Assembly (NCBI GenBank): GCA_947476015.1
Contig: CANJOS010000017.1
Span: forward strand, 1-33,014
DNA from: Comamonadaceae bacterium
GTDB taxonomy: Bacteria > Pseudomonadota > Gammaproteobacteria > Burkholderiales > Burkholderiaceae_C
Length of the DNA: 33,014 bases
Direction of reading: 5' to 3'
The notes under the pieces: model-generated
Databases searched by the model: none
The model's input: only the letters and a program-made list of their open reading frames with translations
Told to the model about the DNA's origin: nothing
Program-made: the position numbers and the translations under genes
Shown: piece by piece, positions 17,256 to 24,263 of the stretch
How positions within the stretch are numbered: position 1 is the stretch's first letter
Layout: each line of letters opens with the position of its first letter

Positions 17256-17912
17256 TCAAGCTTTGTTGCGCGCCACGATGTCATTGAAACCTTTTCGCGC
17301 ACGCTCTGCAGCACCAGGGTTTCGAAGAAATCTGGCCTCGTAATGCAAGGCCAAGATCAAACCGTGAATTTCAAAGGCCACCTGCAAGGGGTCGGCCTGC
17401 GAAGAAAGTTGCATTTCTTCTTGCGCTTGTGCCACAGAACGTTGCAGCGCGTTTTGCCAAGTGTTGACCGAAGACGCCAAAGCATCTCGGACAGGCCCCG
17501 GGCGATCGTCAAACGCCACGGCACCACTGATGTAAATGCAACCCGAATCAATTTCGGTCGAGGTGCGTTGCATCCAGTTGTCAAACAAAGACTCCAAGCG
17601 CGGCAAGCCTCTGGTGCGCGACAGCGCAGGGTAGAAGACTTCGCTTTCAAAACGATCGTGGTATTCACGGATGACCGAAATTTGCAATTCCTCACGTGAG
17701 CCAAAGTGAGCAAACACGCCCGACTTGCTCATGCCCGTGACTTCGGCCAAGGCGCCAATCGACAAACCTTCCAAGCCAATTTGGGAAGCCAGCCCCAAAG
17801 CAGCATCGACAATGGTCGCCTTGGTCTGACGACCTTTGTGCAAGGTGCGAACGCTGGCATCGTCCGATGAACGGGTTGCCGAAGTTGCAGAAGTGATGTG
17901 TCGAACTGTCAT
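17256..17912 (-). CDS. TetR/AcrR family transcriptional regulator
   Basis: This encodes 218 residues. An N-terminal TetR DNA-binding domain (about residues 28-78) includes the helix-turn-helix IGALAEVTGMSKSGVFAHFGSREEL. A larger ligand-binding domain follows, containing the segment SGCIYISGAVAFDDRPG found in the group with a TetR_C domain of the YxaF/AcrR type. It sits first in the minus-strand block acyl-CoA dehydrogenase, DUF2147, isomerase, thioesterase, so control of fatty-acid degradation by an acyl-CoA ligand is a reasonable inference. Its own promoter region holds a perfect palindrome (17919-17942), pointing to autorepression. The first 25 residues are Ser/Thr-rich and probably disordered. 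The start ATG 17912 lies very close to the predicted transcription start. Confidence 0.93.
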   Translation of the reverse strand: MTVRHITSATSATRSSDDASVRTLHKGRQTKATIVDAALGLASQIGLEGLSIGALAEVTGMSKSGVFAHFGSREELQISVIREYHDRFESEVFYPALSRTRGLPRLESLFDNWMQRTSTEIDSGCIYISGAVAFDDRPGPVRDALASSVNTWQNALQRSVAQAQEEMQLSSQADPLQVAFEIHGLILALHYEARFLRNPGAAERARKGFNDIVARNKA

Positions 17913-17918
17913 AATTTT

Positions 17919-17942
17919 AAAATAGAACGCTCGTTCTATTTT
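17919..17942 (-). promoter_or_regulatory. TetR operator palindrome in front of the tetR gene
   Basis: Two perfect 11-base arms, AAAATAGAACG and CGTTCTATTTT, are separated by 2 bases. The core GAACG-N2-CGTTC is typical of operators for TetR-family repressors. It ends 6 bases from the regulator's start codon and covers the predicted -10 element. Confidence 0.85.
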
Positions 17943-17949
17943 GCATCAA
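17921..17949 (-). promoter_or_regulatory. Candidate sigma-70 promoter of the tetR gene
   Basis: On the minus strand TTGATG (17949-17944) and TCTATT (17926-17921) are spaced by 17 bases. The spacer and -10 element lie within the palindromic operator. The expected transcription start would be only a few bases before ATG 17912, leaving almost no leader. Confidence 0.45.
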
Positions 17950-17965
17950 AATCAGGCCATCGGCC

Positions 17966-18003
17966 AAAAGAAAAGGCGATTCAGGGTTAATCCTGACTCG
18001 CCT
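17966..18003 (-). terminator. Rho-independent terminator ending the minus arm of the sugar-acid island
   Basis: A 12-bp stem with one mismatch (AGGCGATTCAGG pairing with CCTGACTCGCCT) encloses a 6-base loop. On the minus strand it is followed by TTTTCTTTT. It lies about 50 bases beyond the FAH-hydrolase stop and separates that transcript from the tetR promoter. Confidence 0.85.
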
Positions 18004-18016
18004 TGGTTCTGCTCAA

Positions 18017-18038
18017 CGCCCTGTTTACAAGCAGGGCG
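18017..18038 (-). terminator. First hairpin of a tandem structure after the FAH-hydrolase gene
   Basis: CGCCCTG and CAGGGCG form a perfect 7-bp stem with an 8-base loop, 15 bases after the stop. No U-tract follows it, so it probably stabilises the 3' end or assists the stronger terminator at 17966-18003. Confidence 0.5.
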
Positions 18039-18053
18039 CTTGAAGTTTGGTGC

Positions 18054-18923
18054 TCAAGCCTTGCGCTTGTAGGCCACCACTTTTTGCGTTTGCTCGCCGA
18101 GACCCTCAATGCCCAGGTGCATGACATCGCCCTTCTTGAGGTAAACAGGGGCTGGCTTGCCATCCTTCTTGACGCCCATGCCAACGCCAGGGGGCGTGCC
18201 CGTGGTGATGATGTCACCTGGCTCCAAAGTCATGAACTGGCTCACATAACTCACCAATTTGGTGACGCCAAAAATCATGGTTTTGGTAGTGCCGGTTTGC
18301 ATGCGCTGACCATTCACATTCAAGAACATGTTGAGATTCTGCGGATTGGGCACTTCGTCTTTGGTCACCATCCAAGGGCCAATGGGGCCGAAGGTGTCGC
18401 AACCCTTGCCCTTGTCCCATGTACCGCCGCGCTCGAGCTGGTATTCGCGTTCGCTCACATCGTTGATGGTGCAATAACCGGCCACATAGTCGAGGGCTTC
18501 TTTTTGCGAAACATAACTGGCACGCTTGCCAATGACAATGCCCAACTCCACTTCCCAATCGGACTTCACAGACCCTTTTGGCAACATCACCTCGTCGTTC
18601 GGGCCTTGGATGCAGGAGGTGGTCTTCATGAACACAATGGGTTCTTTGGGCACAGGCAGGTTGGACTCGGCAGCGTGATCGGCATAGTTCAAACCAATGG
18701 CAATGAACTTGGGCACCTTGGCGACTGGGCAACCCATGCGGGGTTTGCCTTTCACCAAAGGCAGTTTGTCCGTTTTGATTTTGGCCAGCTTGGCCAATGC
18801 CTTGTCGGACAGTTGGTCGGGCCCGATGTCAGACACGAGGCCGCTTAAGTCACGCAGTTTGCCTGCAGCGTCAATCAGACCTGGTTTTTCTTTGCCGGGC
18901 TGGCCATAGCGCACGAGTTTCAT
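18054..18923 (-). CDS. FAH-family hydrolase, probable 2,4-diketo-3-deoxy-sugar-acid hydrolase
   Basis: This encodes 289 residues of the fumarylacetoacetate hydrolase family. The metal site is visible as Glu124 and Glu126 in SDWEVELGIVIG and Asp155 in TINDVSERE, with the active-site segment GLNYADHAAES (77-87). This subgroup includes the hydrolases of the non-phosphorylating L-fucose and L-rhamnose pathways, which split 2,4-diketo-3-deoxy-aldonates into pyruvate and lactate. Some members are mis-annotated as ureidoglycolate lyase. The preceding genes encode two short-chain dehydrogenases and a sugar-acid dehydratase, the usual partners. It is the last gene of the minus-strand arm, separated from the SDR gene by an 89-base AT-rich gap, and is followed by tandem terminator hairpins. 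The exact substrate is not determined. Confidence 0.88.
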   Translation of the reverse strand: MKLVRYGQPGKEKPGLIDAAGKLRDLSGLVSDIGPDQLSDKALAKLAKIKTDKLPLVKGKPRMGCPVAKVPKFIAIGLNYADHAAESNLPVPKEPIVFMKTTSCIQGPNDEVMLPKGSVKSDWEVELGIVIGKRASYVSQKEALDYVAGYCTINDVSEREYQLERGGTWDKGKGCDTFGPIGPWMVTKDEVPNPQNLNMFLNVNGQRMQTGTTKTMIFGVTKLVSYVSQFMTLEPGDIITTGTPPGVGMGVKKDGKPAPVYLKKGDVMHLGIEGLGEQTQKVVAYKRKA

Positions 18924-19012
18924 AAAAAGTCCTTTGATTAAAAGTTCAATGAAAAATAATTGAAAAAATAAAATGCCAATTTCGAATGGGGTTGATTGTG
19001 CTCGAATTTATC

Positions 19013-19762
19013 TCAATAGGTTGAGCGACCACCCGACAAATCGAACACAGCACCGGTAGAGAAAGAGCACTCCTCTGTCATCAACCAGGTCACCATGGCC
19101 GCCACTTCTTCAGGGGTGCCAAAGCGTCCCATGGGAATTTTGGAGAGCATGAATTGAATGTGCTCAGGTGTCATTTGATCGAAGATGGCTGTTTTCACGG
19201 CAGCCGGTGTGACGCAGTTGACGCGCACACCGGTGCTGGCCAACTCTTTGCCCAAGGATTTGGTGATGGCCATCACCGCAGCCTTGCTGGCGCTGTAGGC
19301 GCTGGCATTGGGGTTGCCATCTTTGCCGGCTACAGAAGCAATGTTGACAATGCGACCCGCTGGGCGTTTTTGCAAATGCGGAGCCCACTCACGGCAGCAA
19401 TAAAACACGCCATTGACGTTCACGTCCATGACCTGCTGCCAAGCGTCCACAGGATAGTTCCACACTTGGGTGTTGGGTCCGGTGATGCCTGCAGAATTGA
19501 CCAACGCATCGACGGGACCATTTTTCAAAGTAGCCTCAGTGGCAGCCGCCACAGAAGCGTGCTGAGACACATCGACTTGAACCGTGTGAACCGAACCTGG
19601 GTGCTTCAAGCCGGCGGCGGCTTTGCTCATGCCAGCCACATCACGGTCCCACAATGTGACACTGCCACCCGATGCCAAAACGCGCTCGGCAATGGCATAG
19701 CCTAAACCGGTGGCACCACCGGTGATGACCGCGTGGCGGCCTTTCATATCGTATTGATTCAT
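19013..19762 (-). CDS. Short-chain dehydrogenase/reductase, FabG-like
   Basis: This encodes a 249-residue classical SDR. The Rossmann glycine motif TGGATGLG is at 14-21, the NSAG motif at 89-92, and the catalytic Ser143, Tyr156 and Lys160 are all in place. The C-terminal LSGGRSTY matches the family ending. It is an NAD(P)-dependent alcohol/ketone oxidoreductase, and many relatives oxidise sugars or sugar acids. In this cluster it could be the sugar 1-dehydrogenase (L-fucose or L-rhamnose dehydrogenase type) or a second C4 dehydrogenase. The sequence alone does not decide. It lies 54 bases after the other SDR gene and before the FAH hydrolase gene on the same strand. Confidence 0.88.
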   Translation of the reverse strand: MNQYDMKGRHAVITGGATGLGYAIAERVLASGGSVTLWDRDVAGMSKAAAGLKHPGSVHTVQVDVSQHASVAAATEATLKNGPVDALVNSAGITGPNTQVWNYPVDAWQQVMDVNVNGVFYCCREWAPHLQKRPAGRIVNIASVAGKDGNPNASAYSASKAAVMAITKSLGKELASTGVRVNCVTPAAVKTAIFDQMTPEHIQFMLSKIPMGRFGTPEEVAAMVTWLMTEECSFSTGAVFDLSGGRSTY

Positions 19763-19816
19763 GGCAATCTCAAAAAGGAATGGGTTGTGAAAAAAGTTTG
19801 TGAAAACGAGGGGTCT

Positions 19817-20551
19817 TCAGATTGTCATGCCACCGTCCACCATGTAGGCATTGCCCGTAGCGAACGCTGACTCATCTGAGACCAAGAACACCACGATGGG
19901 GGCGATTTCATGCGCCTGTGCAAGTCGACCCATGGGCTGGCGAGCTGTGAAGTTTTTCCGCGCCTGCACGGGATCGGGTTCTGCATTGATGCGGTCTTGC
20001 AAGGAGGGGGTGTCCACCGTGCCGGGGCAAATGGCATTGCACCGAATGCCCTTGGCCACGAAATCGGCAGCCACCGCTTTGGTCAAGCCAATGACCGCTG
20101 CCTTAGAAGCACCATAGATGAATCGGTTGGGCAGCCCCCGCACGCTGGAACACACGCTGGCCATGTTGACGATGCTACCGCCGCCCTGTGCCAACATTTT
20201 CGGCAACACGGCTTGAATCATCCAAAACTGACCCCGCGCGTTGAGATTGAAAGCAAACTCCCAATCTTTGTCGGTCGCATCCAGAATGGTGCCAGCATGC
20301 ACGACGCCAGCGCAATTGAACAGTGCATCGATGCGCGGCATGGCGGCCACGTGGTGTTGGATGCTGTCTTTGTTCATCACATCCAAAACAGCGGTGTGCA
20401 CATTGGCCACGCCCTCAAATCTCTTCAGCAACTCGGCATTGACGTCGGTGGCCCATACTGTCGCCCCCTCGGCGGCCATGGCCAGGACGGCGGCGTGGCC
20501 AATGCCCTGACCCGATGCGGTCACCAAGATGGTTTTATTCTTCAGTCTCAT
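19817..20551 (-). CDS. SDR, probable 2-keto-3-deoxy-L-fuconate-type 4-dehydrogenase
   Basis: This encodes a 244-residue classical SDR. The glycine motif TASGQGIG is at 11-18, NCAG at 79-82, and catalytic Ser132, Tyr146 and Lys150 are present. The Ser-Tyr spacing of 14 residues, the block FNCAGVVHAGTILDATDKDWEF and the run NRFIYGASKAAVIGLTKAVA resemble the DHRS6/BDH2-like group. That group includes 2-keto-3-deoxy-L-fuconate dehydrogenase, which oxidises C4 of a 2-keto-3-deoxy sugar acid. ATG 20551 overlaps the stop of the dehydratase gene as ATGA, so the two are translationally coupled; an upstream in-frame start is less likely. With the FAH hydrolase it forms a dehydratase, dehydrogenase, hydrolase module. 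Confidence 0.87.
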   Translation of the reverse strand: MRLKNKTILVTASGQGIGHAAVLAMAAEGATVWATDVNAELLKRFEGVANVHTAVLDVMNKDSIQHHVAAMPRIDALFNCAGVVHAGTILDATDKDWEFAFNLNARGQFWMIQAVLPKMLAQGGGSIVNMASVCSSVRGLPNRFIYGASKAAVIGLTKAVAADFVAKGIRCNAICPGTVDTPSLQDRINAEPDPVQARKNFTARQPMGRLAQAHEIAPIVVFLVSDESAFATGNAYMVDGGMTI

Positions 20552-21660
20552 GATGTGATCTCCCAATGAATTTTTTGTCGCTTGCCAATGGCTTCCCAAT
20601 TCCAATCAATGCCTAAGCCAGACGCGTCGGGTGGGTAAGCATAGCCGTCTTTGACTTTCATGCGCGAGTGCGTGATGTCGTCCAATTGAGGAATGTATTC
20701 AACCCAAGTGGCGTTCGGAACGGCGGCACACAAACTCACATGCAACTCCATGAGAAAGTGTGGACACACCGGCACATCAAAGCTTTCTGCCAAATGGGCT
20801 GTTTTGAGCCAAGGTGTGATACCCCCAATCCGGGCCACATCTGGCTGCACCACACTGCATGCGCCTTGCTCTAAATATTCTCTGAATTGCATGGGGTGGT
20901 ACAAGGACTCGCCCACTGCCACGGGAATGGGCGTGTGCTCGCGCAAATGTCGGTGCCCCGAAACATCCTCTGCTGGCAAAGGCTCTTCCAGCCAGGCCAA
21001 ATCGAGACCTTCAAAGGCATGGGCACGCCTGACCACTTCCGCTCGGTTAAAGCCTTGATTGGCATCCGTCATGATTTCAAAGCCTGACCCTACTGCATCG
21101 CGTACTGCTGACAAGCGGGCCACATCCTCGCTGACATGGGGTCGGCCAATTTTAATTTTGGCGCCCTTGAAGCCTTCTGCTTGCGCTTTCAAAGTTTGCT
21201 CTACCAACACCTCGGGTGACAACTGCAACCAGCCCCCCTCTGTGGTGTAAAGCGGGACTTTGCTTTGCGCGCCGCCCAAGAGTTGCCACAAGGGCAATTG
21301 TTGACTTTTGGCGCGCCAGTCCCAAAGCGCCGTGTCAACGCAGGCCAAGGCCAAGCTGGTGATAGCGCCCACGGCGGTGGCATGCGTATGGAAAAATAAA
21401 TCTTTCCAAATGGCTTCAATGCGCACAGGGTTTTGGCCCAACAAACGCGGCACCAAATGATCGTGCAGCAAGGCCATGACCGAGCTGCCGCCTGTGCCGA
21501 TGGTGTAGGCATAACCGGTGCCTTCGATGCCATCACTGCACACCACTGTGAGCAACACTGTTTCTTGTGTCACAAACGATTGAATGGCGTCTGTGCGCTC
21601 CACCTTGGGTGGCAAATTAACTTGACGCAAGTGAACGCGATCAATCGTGATGGGCTTCAT
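20548..21660 (-). CDS. Enolase-superfamily sugar-acid dehydratase (mandelate racemase subgroup)
   Basis: This encodes 370 residues. The N-terminal capping domain (1-125) is followed by a TIM barrel. The Lys-x-Lys motif is Lys168/Lys170 in GAKIKIG. Metal ligands are Asp199, Glu225 and Glu251, and the Asp274/His301 dyad sits in QPDVARIGGIT and VCPHFL. This set defines the mandelate-racemase subgroup, whose members include L-fuconate, L-rhamnonate, galactarate/talarate and gluconate dehydratases. Together with the downstream dehydrogenases and hydrolase it is best read as an aldonate or aldarate dehydratase. It is shorter than L-fuconate dehydratases (about 430), so the substrate is open. ATG 21660 was chosen; the upstream in-frame start adds 16 non-conserved residues. 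It is divergent from the FadR-type regulator. Confidence 0.88.
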   Translation of the reverse strand: MKPITIDRVHLRQVNLPPKVERTDAIQSFVTQETVLLTVVCSDGIEGTGYAYTIGTGGSSVMALLHDHLVPRLLGQNPVRIEAIWKDLFFHTHATAVGAITSLALACVDTALWDWRAKSQQLPLWQLLGGAQSKVPLYTTEGGWLQLSPEVLVEQTLKAQAEGFKGAKIKIGRPHVSEDVARLSAVRDAVGSGFEIMTDANQGFNRAEVVRRAHAFEGLDLAWLEEPLPAEDVSGHRHLREHTPIPVAVGESLYHPMQFREYLEQGACSVVQPDVARIGGITPWLKTAHLAESFDVPVCPHFLMELHVSLCAAVPNATWVEYIPQLDDITHSRMKVKDGYAYPPDASGLGIDWNWEAIGKRQKIHWEITS

Positions 21661-21747
21661 AGGCAATATGAAAAAAGTTGACCTAATTCGGGTTTGTGCG
21701 GAGATCAAGAGCCTTGCCCTGATTGAAGTTCCGTGTGAAGATTGTGC

Positions 21748-21764
21748 AACTGGTCAGACCAATT
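21748..21764 (+). promoter_or_regulatory. FadR/UxuR-type operator in the divergent promoter region
   Basis: AACTGGTCAGACCAATT is a near-perfect palindrome (AAnTGGT, 3-base centre, ACCAnTT). It matches the TNGTNNNACNA core and closely resembles the AATTGGTnnACCAATT-like sites of hexuronate regulators such as UxuR/ExuR and of PdhR. It lies 23 bases before the regulator start and 87 bases before the dehydratase start, placed to control both directions. A second palindrome, AATTGGCCAATT (21761-21772), overlaps it. Confidence 0.75.
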
Positions 21765-21787
21765 GGCCAATTCACGTATTCCCTGAC

Positions 21788-22510
21788 ATGCCCCTGATTC
21801 AAGTCGAACCGCAAAGGCTTTACCGCCAAATTGCCAAACAACTTCAAGGATTGATTTCCTCTGGAGAGTTTGCCATCGGCTCTCGGATGCCAGCCGAGCG
21901 AGATTTGGCCACTCAATTGGGTGTCAGTCGCCCCTCCGTGCGGGAGGCCCTGATTGCCTTAGAGGTCGAAGGCGTGATTGAGGTGCGAACGGGCTCTGGC
22001 ATTTACGTCAAATCCTTGAGCAAGCGCGCAGCGCCCATGTCGGCGCACGCCAACACGCCCAAAGACTGGGGGCCCTTGGAAGTATTGAGTGCACGCGTCT
22101 TGGTCGAAGCCGAAGTGGCCTCGCTGGCGGCCACTCACGCTACCAGCGCAGATTTAAAGTCCATCGGCAAGGCCCTTCGAACCATGTACAAAGAAGTCAA
22201 GCAAGGCCGCCCGCCTGTGGAAGGCGATGTCGCCTTCCATTTGGCTGTGGCACAAGCTTCCGCTAACAGTGTGCTGCTGGACACTGTCGATCGTTATGGC
22301 CAAGCTCGATCAGGTCCTTTGTTCACGAGACTGGGGGATTATTTTGAATCGCCAGCCTCCTGGGCTGCAGCACTTTCTGAACACGAAGCAGTCTTGGCAG
22401 CCATTGCGGCGCACGACCCTCAAATTGCACGCAAAGCCATGCAAAAACATTTGAAACAAGCACACAAACGATTCAGCGCTAGCTGGCGAAGCGCGCCTTC
22501 TCGACAATAG
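21788..22510 (+). CDS. GntR-family regulator of the FadR/UxuR subgroup
   Basis: This encodes 240 residues. The winged helix-turn-helix (about 8-75) contains AERDLATQLGVSRPSVREALIALEVEGVI and TGSGIYV. The all-helical FCD domain follows (about 98-228), with the metal-binding pattern Asp147, His151, His199 and His221. FCD domains bind small carboxylates, and this subgroup includes the hexuronate regulators UxuR and ExuR. ATG 21788 is preferred over the ATG at 21647 because homologous sequence starts there and 240 residues is the family's length; the longer form would also run across the operator. It stands between the two arms of the sugar-acid island and is its only regulator gene, so repression relieved by a pathway sugar acid is likely. 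Confidence 0.93.
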   Translation: MPLIQVEPQRLYRQIAKQLQGLISSGEFAIGSRMPAERDLATQLGVSRPSVREALIALEVEGVIEVRTGSGIYVKSLSKRAAPMSAHANTPKDWGPLEVLSARVLVEAEVASLAATHATSADLKSIGKALRTMYKEVKQGRPPVEGDVAFHLAVAQASANSVLLDTVDRYGQARSGPLFTRLGDYFESPASWAAALSEHEAVLAAIAAHDPQIARKAMQKHLKQAHKRFSASWRSAPSRQ

Positions 22511-22555
22511 TTTTTCGCCAGCAAATCACATTTTTATTCAACCAAAGGAGACTCC

Positions 22556-23554
22556 ATGACCACCAAAAGAAAAACCGTCAAAGCACTTGCCAGTGCCAGC
22601 CTCATTGCCTTGGGCATCATGAGCGGCCTGCTGAGTACCTCTGCGCAAGCCCAAACCAAATTGAAATGGGCCCACGTTTATGAAACTTCAGAGGCTTATC
22701 ACACAGAATCTGTGTGGGCTGCCGATGAAATTAAAAAGCGGACCAACGGCAAATATGAAATTCAGGTTTTCCCGGCTTCCACATTGGGCAAAGAAACAGA
22801 CATTAACCAAGGTTTGACTTTGGGCACCGTCGACATGATCATCAGCGGCCCTTCCTTTGCGGCCCGTGCCTATCCTCGTTTCGGCATTGCTTACTACCCC
22901 TTCATCTTCCGTGATGGCGATCACCTCATTGCGTTCTCTAAGAGTCAAGTGTTTGGTGAAATGGTCAAGGAATTCCAAGCCAAAACAGGTATTCAAGTGA
23001 CGGCCTACACTTACTACGGCGCACGTCACACCACAGCACAAAAAGCTTTCACTAATTGCGCTGGCATGAAGGGCATCAAGATTCGCGTGCCTGATGTGCC
23101 TGCCTACCGTGCAACGCCAGAAGCTTGCGGCGCTAATCCAACCCCGATTGCGTTTGCTGAAGTTTATTTGGCATTGCAAAACGGCACCGTTGATGCACAA
23201 GAAAATCCTTTAACCACCATCGAAGCCAAGAAGTTCTTCGAGGTTCAAAAGGCGATCATGCTCACGGGCCACATTGTCGACGGCTTGACTACTCAAATTG
23301 CACCTCACGTCTGGAACAAGCTCAGCGATGCTGAAAAGAAAATTTTCACCGACGTTACGCAAGAAGCCGCTGCACGCGCGACTGCAAAAATCAAGGCGCG
23401 CGAAGTTGAGTTGGTCGACGAGTTTAAAAAGAAAGGCCTGCAAGTTGTCCAAGTCGATCGCAAGTCATTCCAAGATGCTGTCTTGAAAAACAAACCCTTG
23501 GAATCCATGGGTTTCACCAAGTCTGACTTCGACCGAATTCAAGCTGCGAAGTAA
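22556..23554 (+). CDS. dctP: TRAP transporter substrate-binding protein DctP
   Basis: This encodes 332 residues, starting at ATG 22556 after a good AGGAG site (22546-22550). A signal peptide ends at about residue 32 (TSAQA before QTKLKWAH). The mature protein is the periplasmic binding component of a TRAP (tripartite ATP-independent periplasmic) transporter. It has the family features LKWAHVYETSEAYH, GADxxxSG-like GTVDMIISGPS, and KGIKIRVPDVPAY, whose Arg normally clamps the substrate carboxylate. FAEVYLALQNGTVDAQENP is also diagnostic. Relatives bind sialic acid and hexuronates. Its place just before dctQ, dctM and hexuronate enzymes favours a uronate or aldonate ligand. It is separated from dctQ by a strong terminator hairpin, which suggests higher expression than the membrane subunits. 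Confidence 0.95.
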   Translation: MTTKRKTVKALASASLIALGIMSGLLSTSAQAQTKLKWAHVYETSEAYHTESVWAADEIKKRTNGKYEIQVFPASTLGKETDINQGLTLGTVDMIISGPSFAARAYPRFGIAYYPFIFRDGDHLIAFSKSQVFGEMVKEFQAKTGIQVTAYTYYGARHTTAQKAFTNCAGMKGIKIRVPDVPAYRATPEACGANPTPIAFAEVYLALQNGTVDAQENPLTTIEAKKFFEVQKAIMLTGHIVDGLTTQIAPHVWNKLSDAEKKIFTDVTQEAAARATAKIKAREVELVDEFKKKGLQVVQVDRKSFQDAVLKNKPLESMGFTKSDFDRIQAAK

Positions 23555-23597
23555 TCGTCTCGCTTGAAAGAAGATGGCGTGCCCTTGGTACGCCCCA

Positions 23598-23636
23598 CAC
23601 AGGTTGAGCCCTTCAGGCTCAACCTGTGATATTTTT
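23598..23636 (+). terminator. Intra-operon terminator between dctP and dctQ
   Basis: A perfect 13-bp stem (CACAGGTTGAGCC / GGCTCAACCTGTG) with a 5-base CTTCA loop is followed by ATATTTTT. It begins 43 bases after the dctP stop. This has all the features of a Rho-independent terminator and should be partly read through to express dctQM and the catabolic genes. Confidence 0.88.
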
Positions 23637-23649
23637 CCTAGGATTCAAA

Positions 23650-24225
23650 ATGAGCAACCTCCCCGATCTAGACGCCATGCCCAAAGTGATGGGCGACGAT
23701 GGGCAGTTTCATGCTGTCGATGATGAAGTCGATTTGTCCGGAACCCCCATAGAAGCTTGGGTTGCTTTGGGCTTTTTCTGGATCTTGGGCGTCACGGTGT
23801 TTTACCAATTCTTCACACGCTACGTGCTCAACAACTCAGCGTCTTGGACAGAAGAAATTGCGCGTTATCTGTTGATTGCAGTCGTCTTCACGGGGGCCAC
23901 CATTGGGGTGGCCAAGAACAACCACATTCAAGTGGACTTCTTTTTCAAATTCATGCCCAACTGGATGTCCAGAGGCATGGCCACCTTGGTAGACATCATG
24001 CGCGTGGTATTTTTCACAGTCGCCACGCTTCTCACTTGGCAAATGATGGAGAAATTGGGCACTTACAAAATGACCATCATCGACTTGCCCATGAATTTGG
24101 TTTATGGCGTTGTCATGGCAGGCTTTGCCGCAATGAGTTTGAGGGCCATGTGGGTCATGCGAATTCACTGGCAACGAGGCTTCACCGTCTTAGAACGCCC
24201 AGAGTCAGAGATGACCGACCGCTAG
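23650..24225 (+). CDS. dctQ: TRAP transporter small permease DctQ
   Basis: This encodes 191 residues with a roughly 35-residue acidic N-terminal tail and four membrane helices: near 37-57, 75-95, 115-137 and 150-172. It matches DctQ, the small membrane subunit of TRAP transporters, including the motif NSASWTEEIARYLLIAVVFTGATIGVAKNNHI reduced to its hallmark W-EE-R core. ATG 23650 is preferred because AGGA (23640-23643) lies 6 bases upstream; an earlier in-frame start (23626) falls inside the terminator stem. It is followed by dctM after 38 bases. Longer acidic tails than usual are seen before helix 1, with no known function. Confidence 0.92.
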   Translation: MSNLPDLDAMPKVMGDDGQFHAVDDEVDLSGTPIEAWVALGFFWILGVTVFYQFFTRYVLNNSASWTEEIARYLLIAVVFTGATIGVAKNNHIQVDFFFKFMPNWMSRGMATLVDIMRVVFFTVATLLTWQMMEKLGTYKMTIIDLPMNLVYGVVMAGFAAMSLRAMWVMRIHWQRGFTVLERPESEMTDR

Positions 24226-24263
24226 GTTAGACCCTCTTTGTTTAGACGCCAGAAAGTATTCTC

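Noticed and set aside
18003-18848. A 281-codon plus-strand open frame opposite the FAH hydrolase gene
   Set aside because: It begins in the terminator region, is antisense to the hydrolase, and has shadow composition (His/Gly/Leu-rich).
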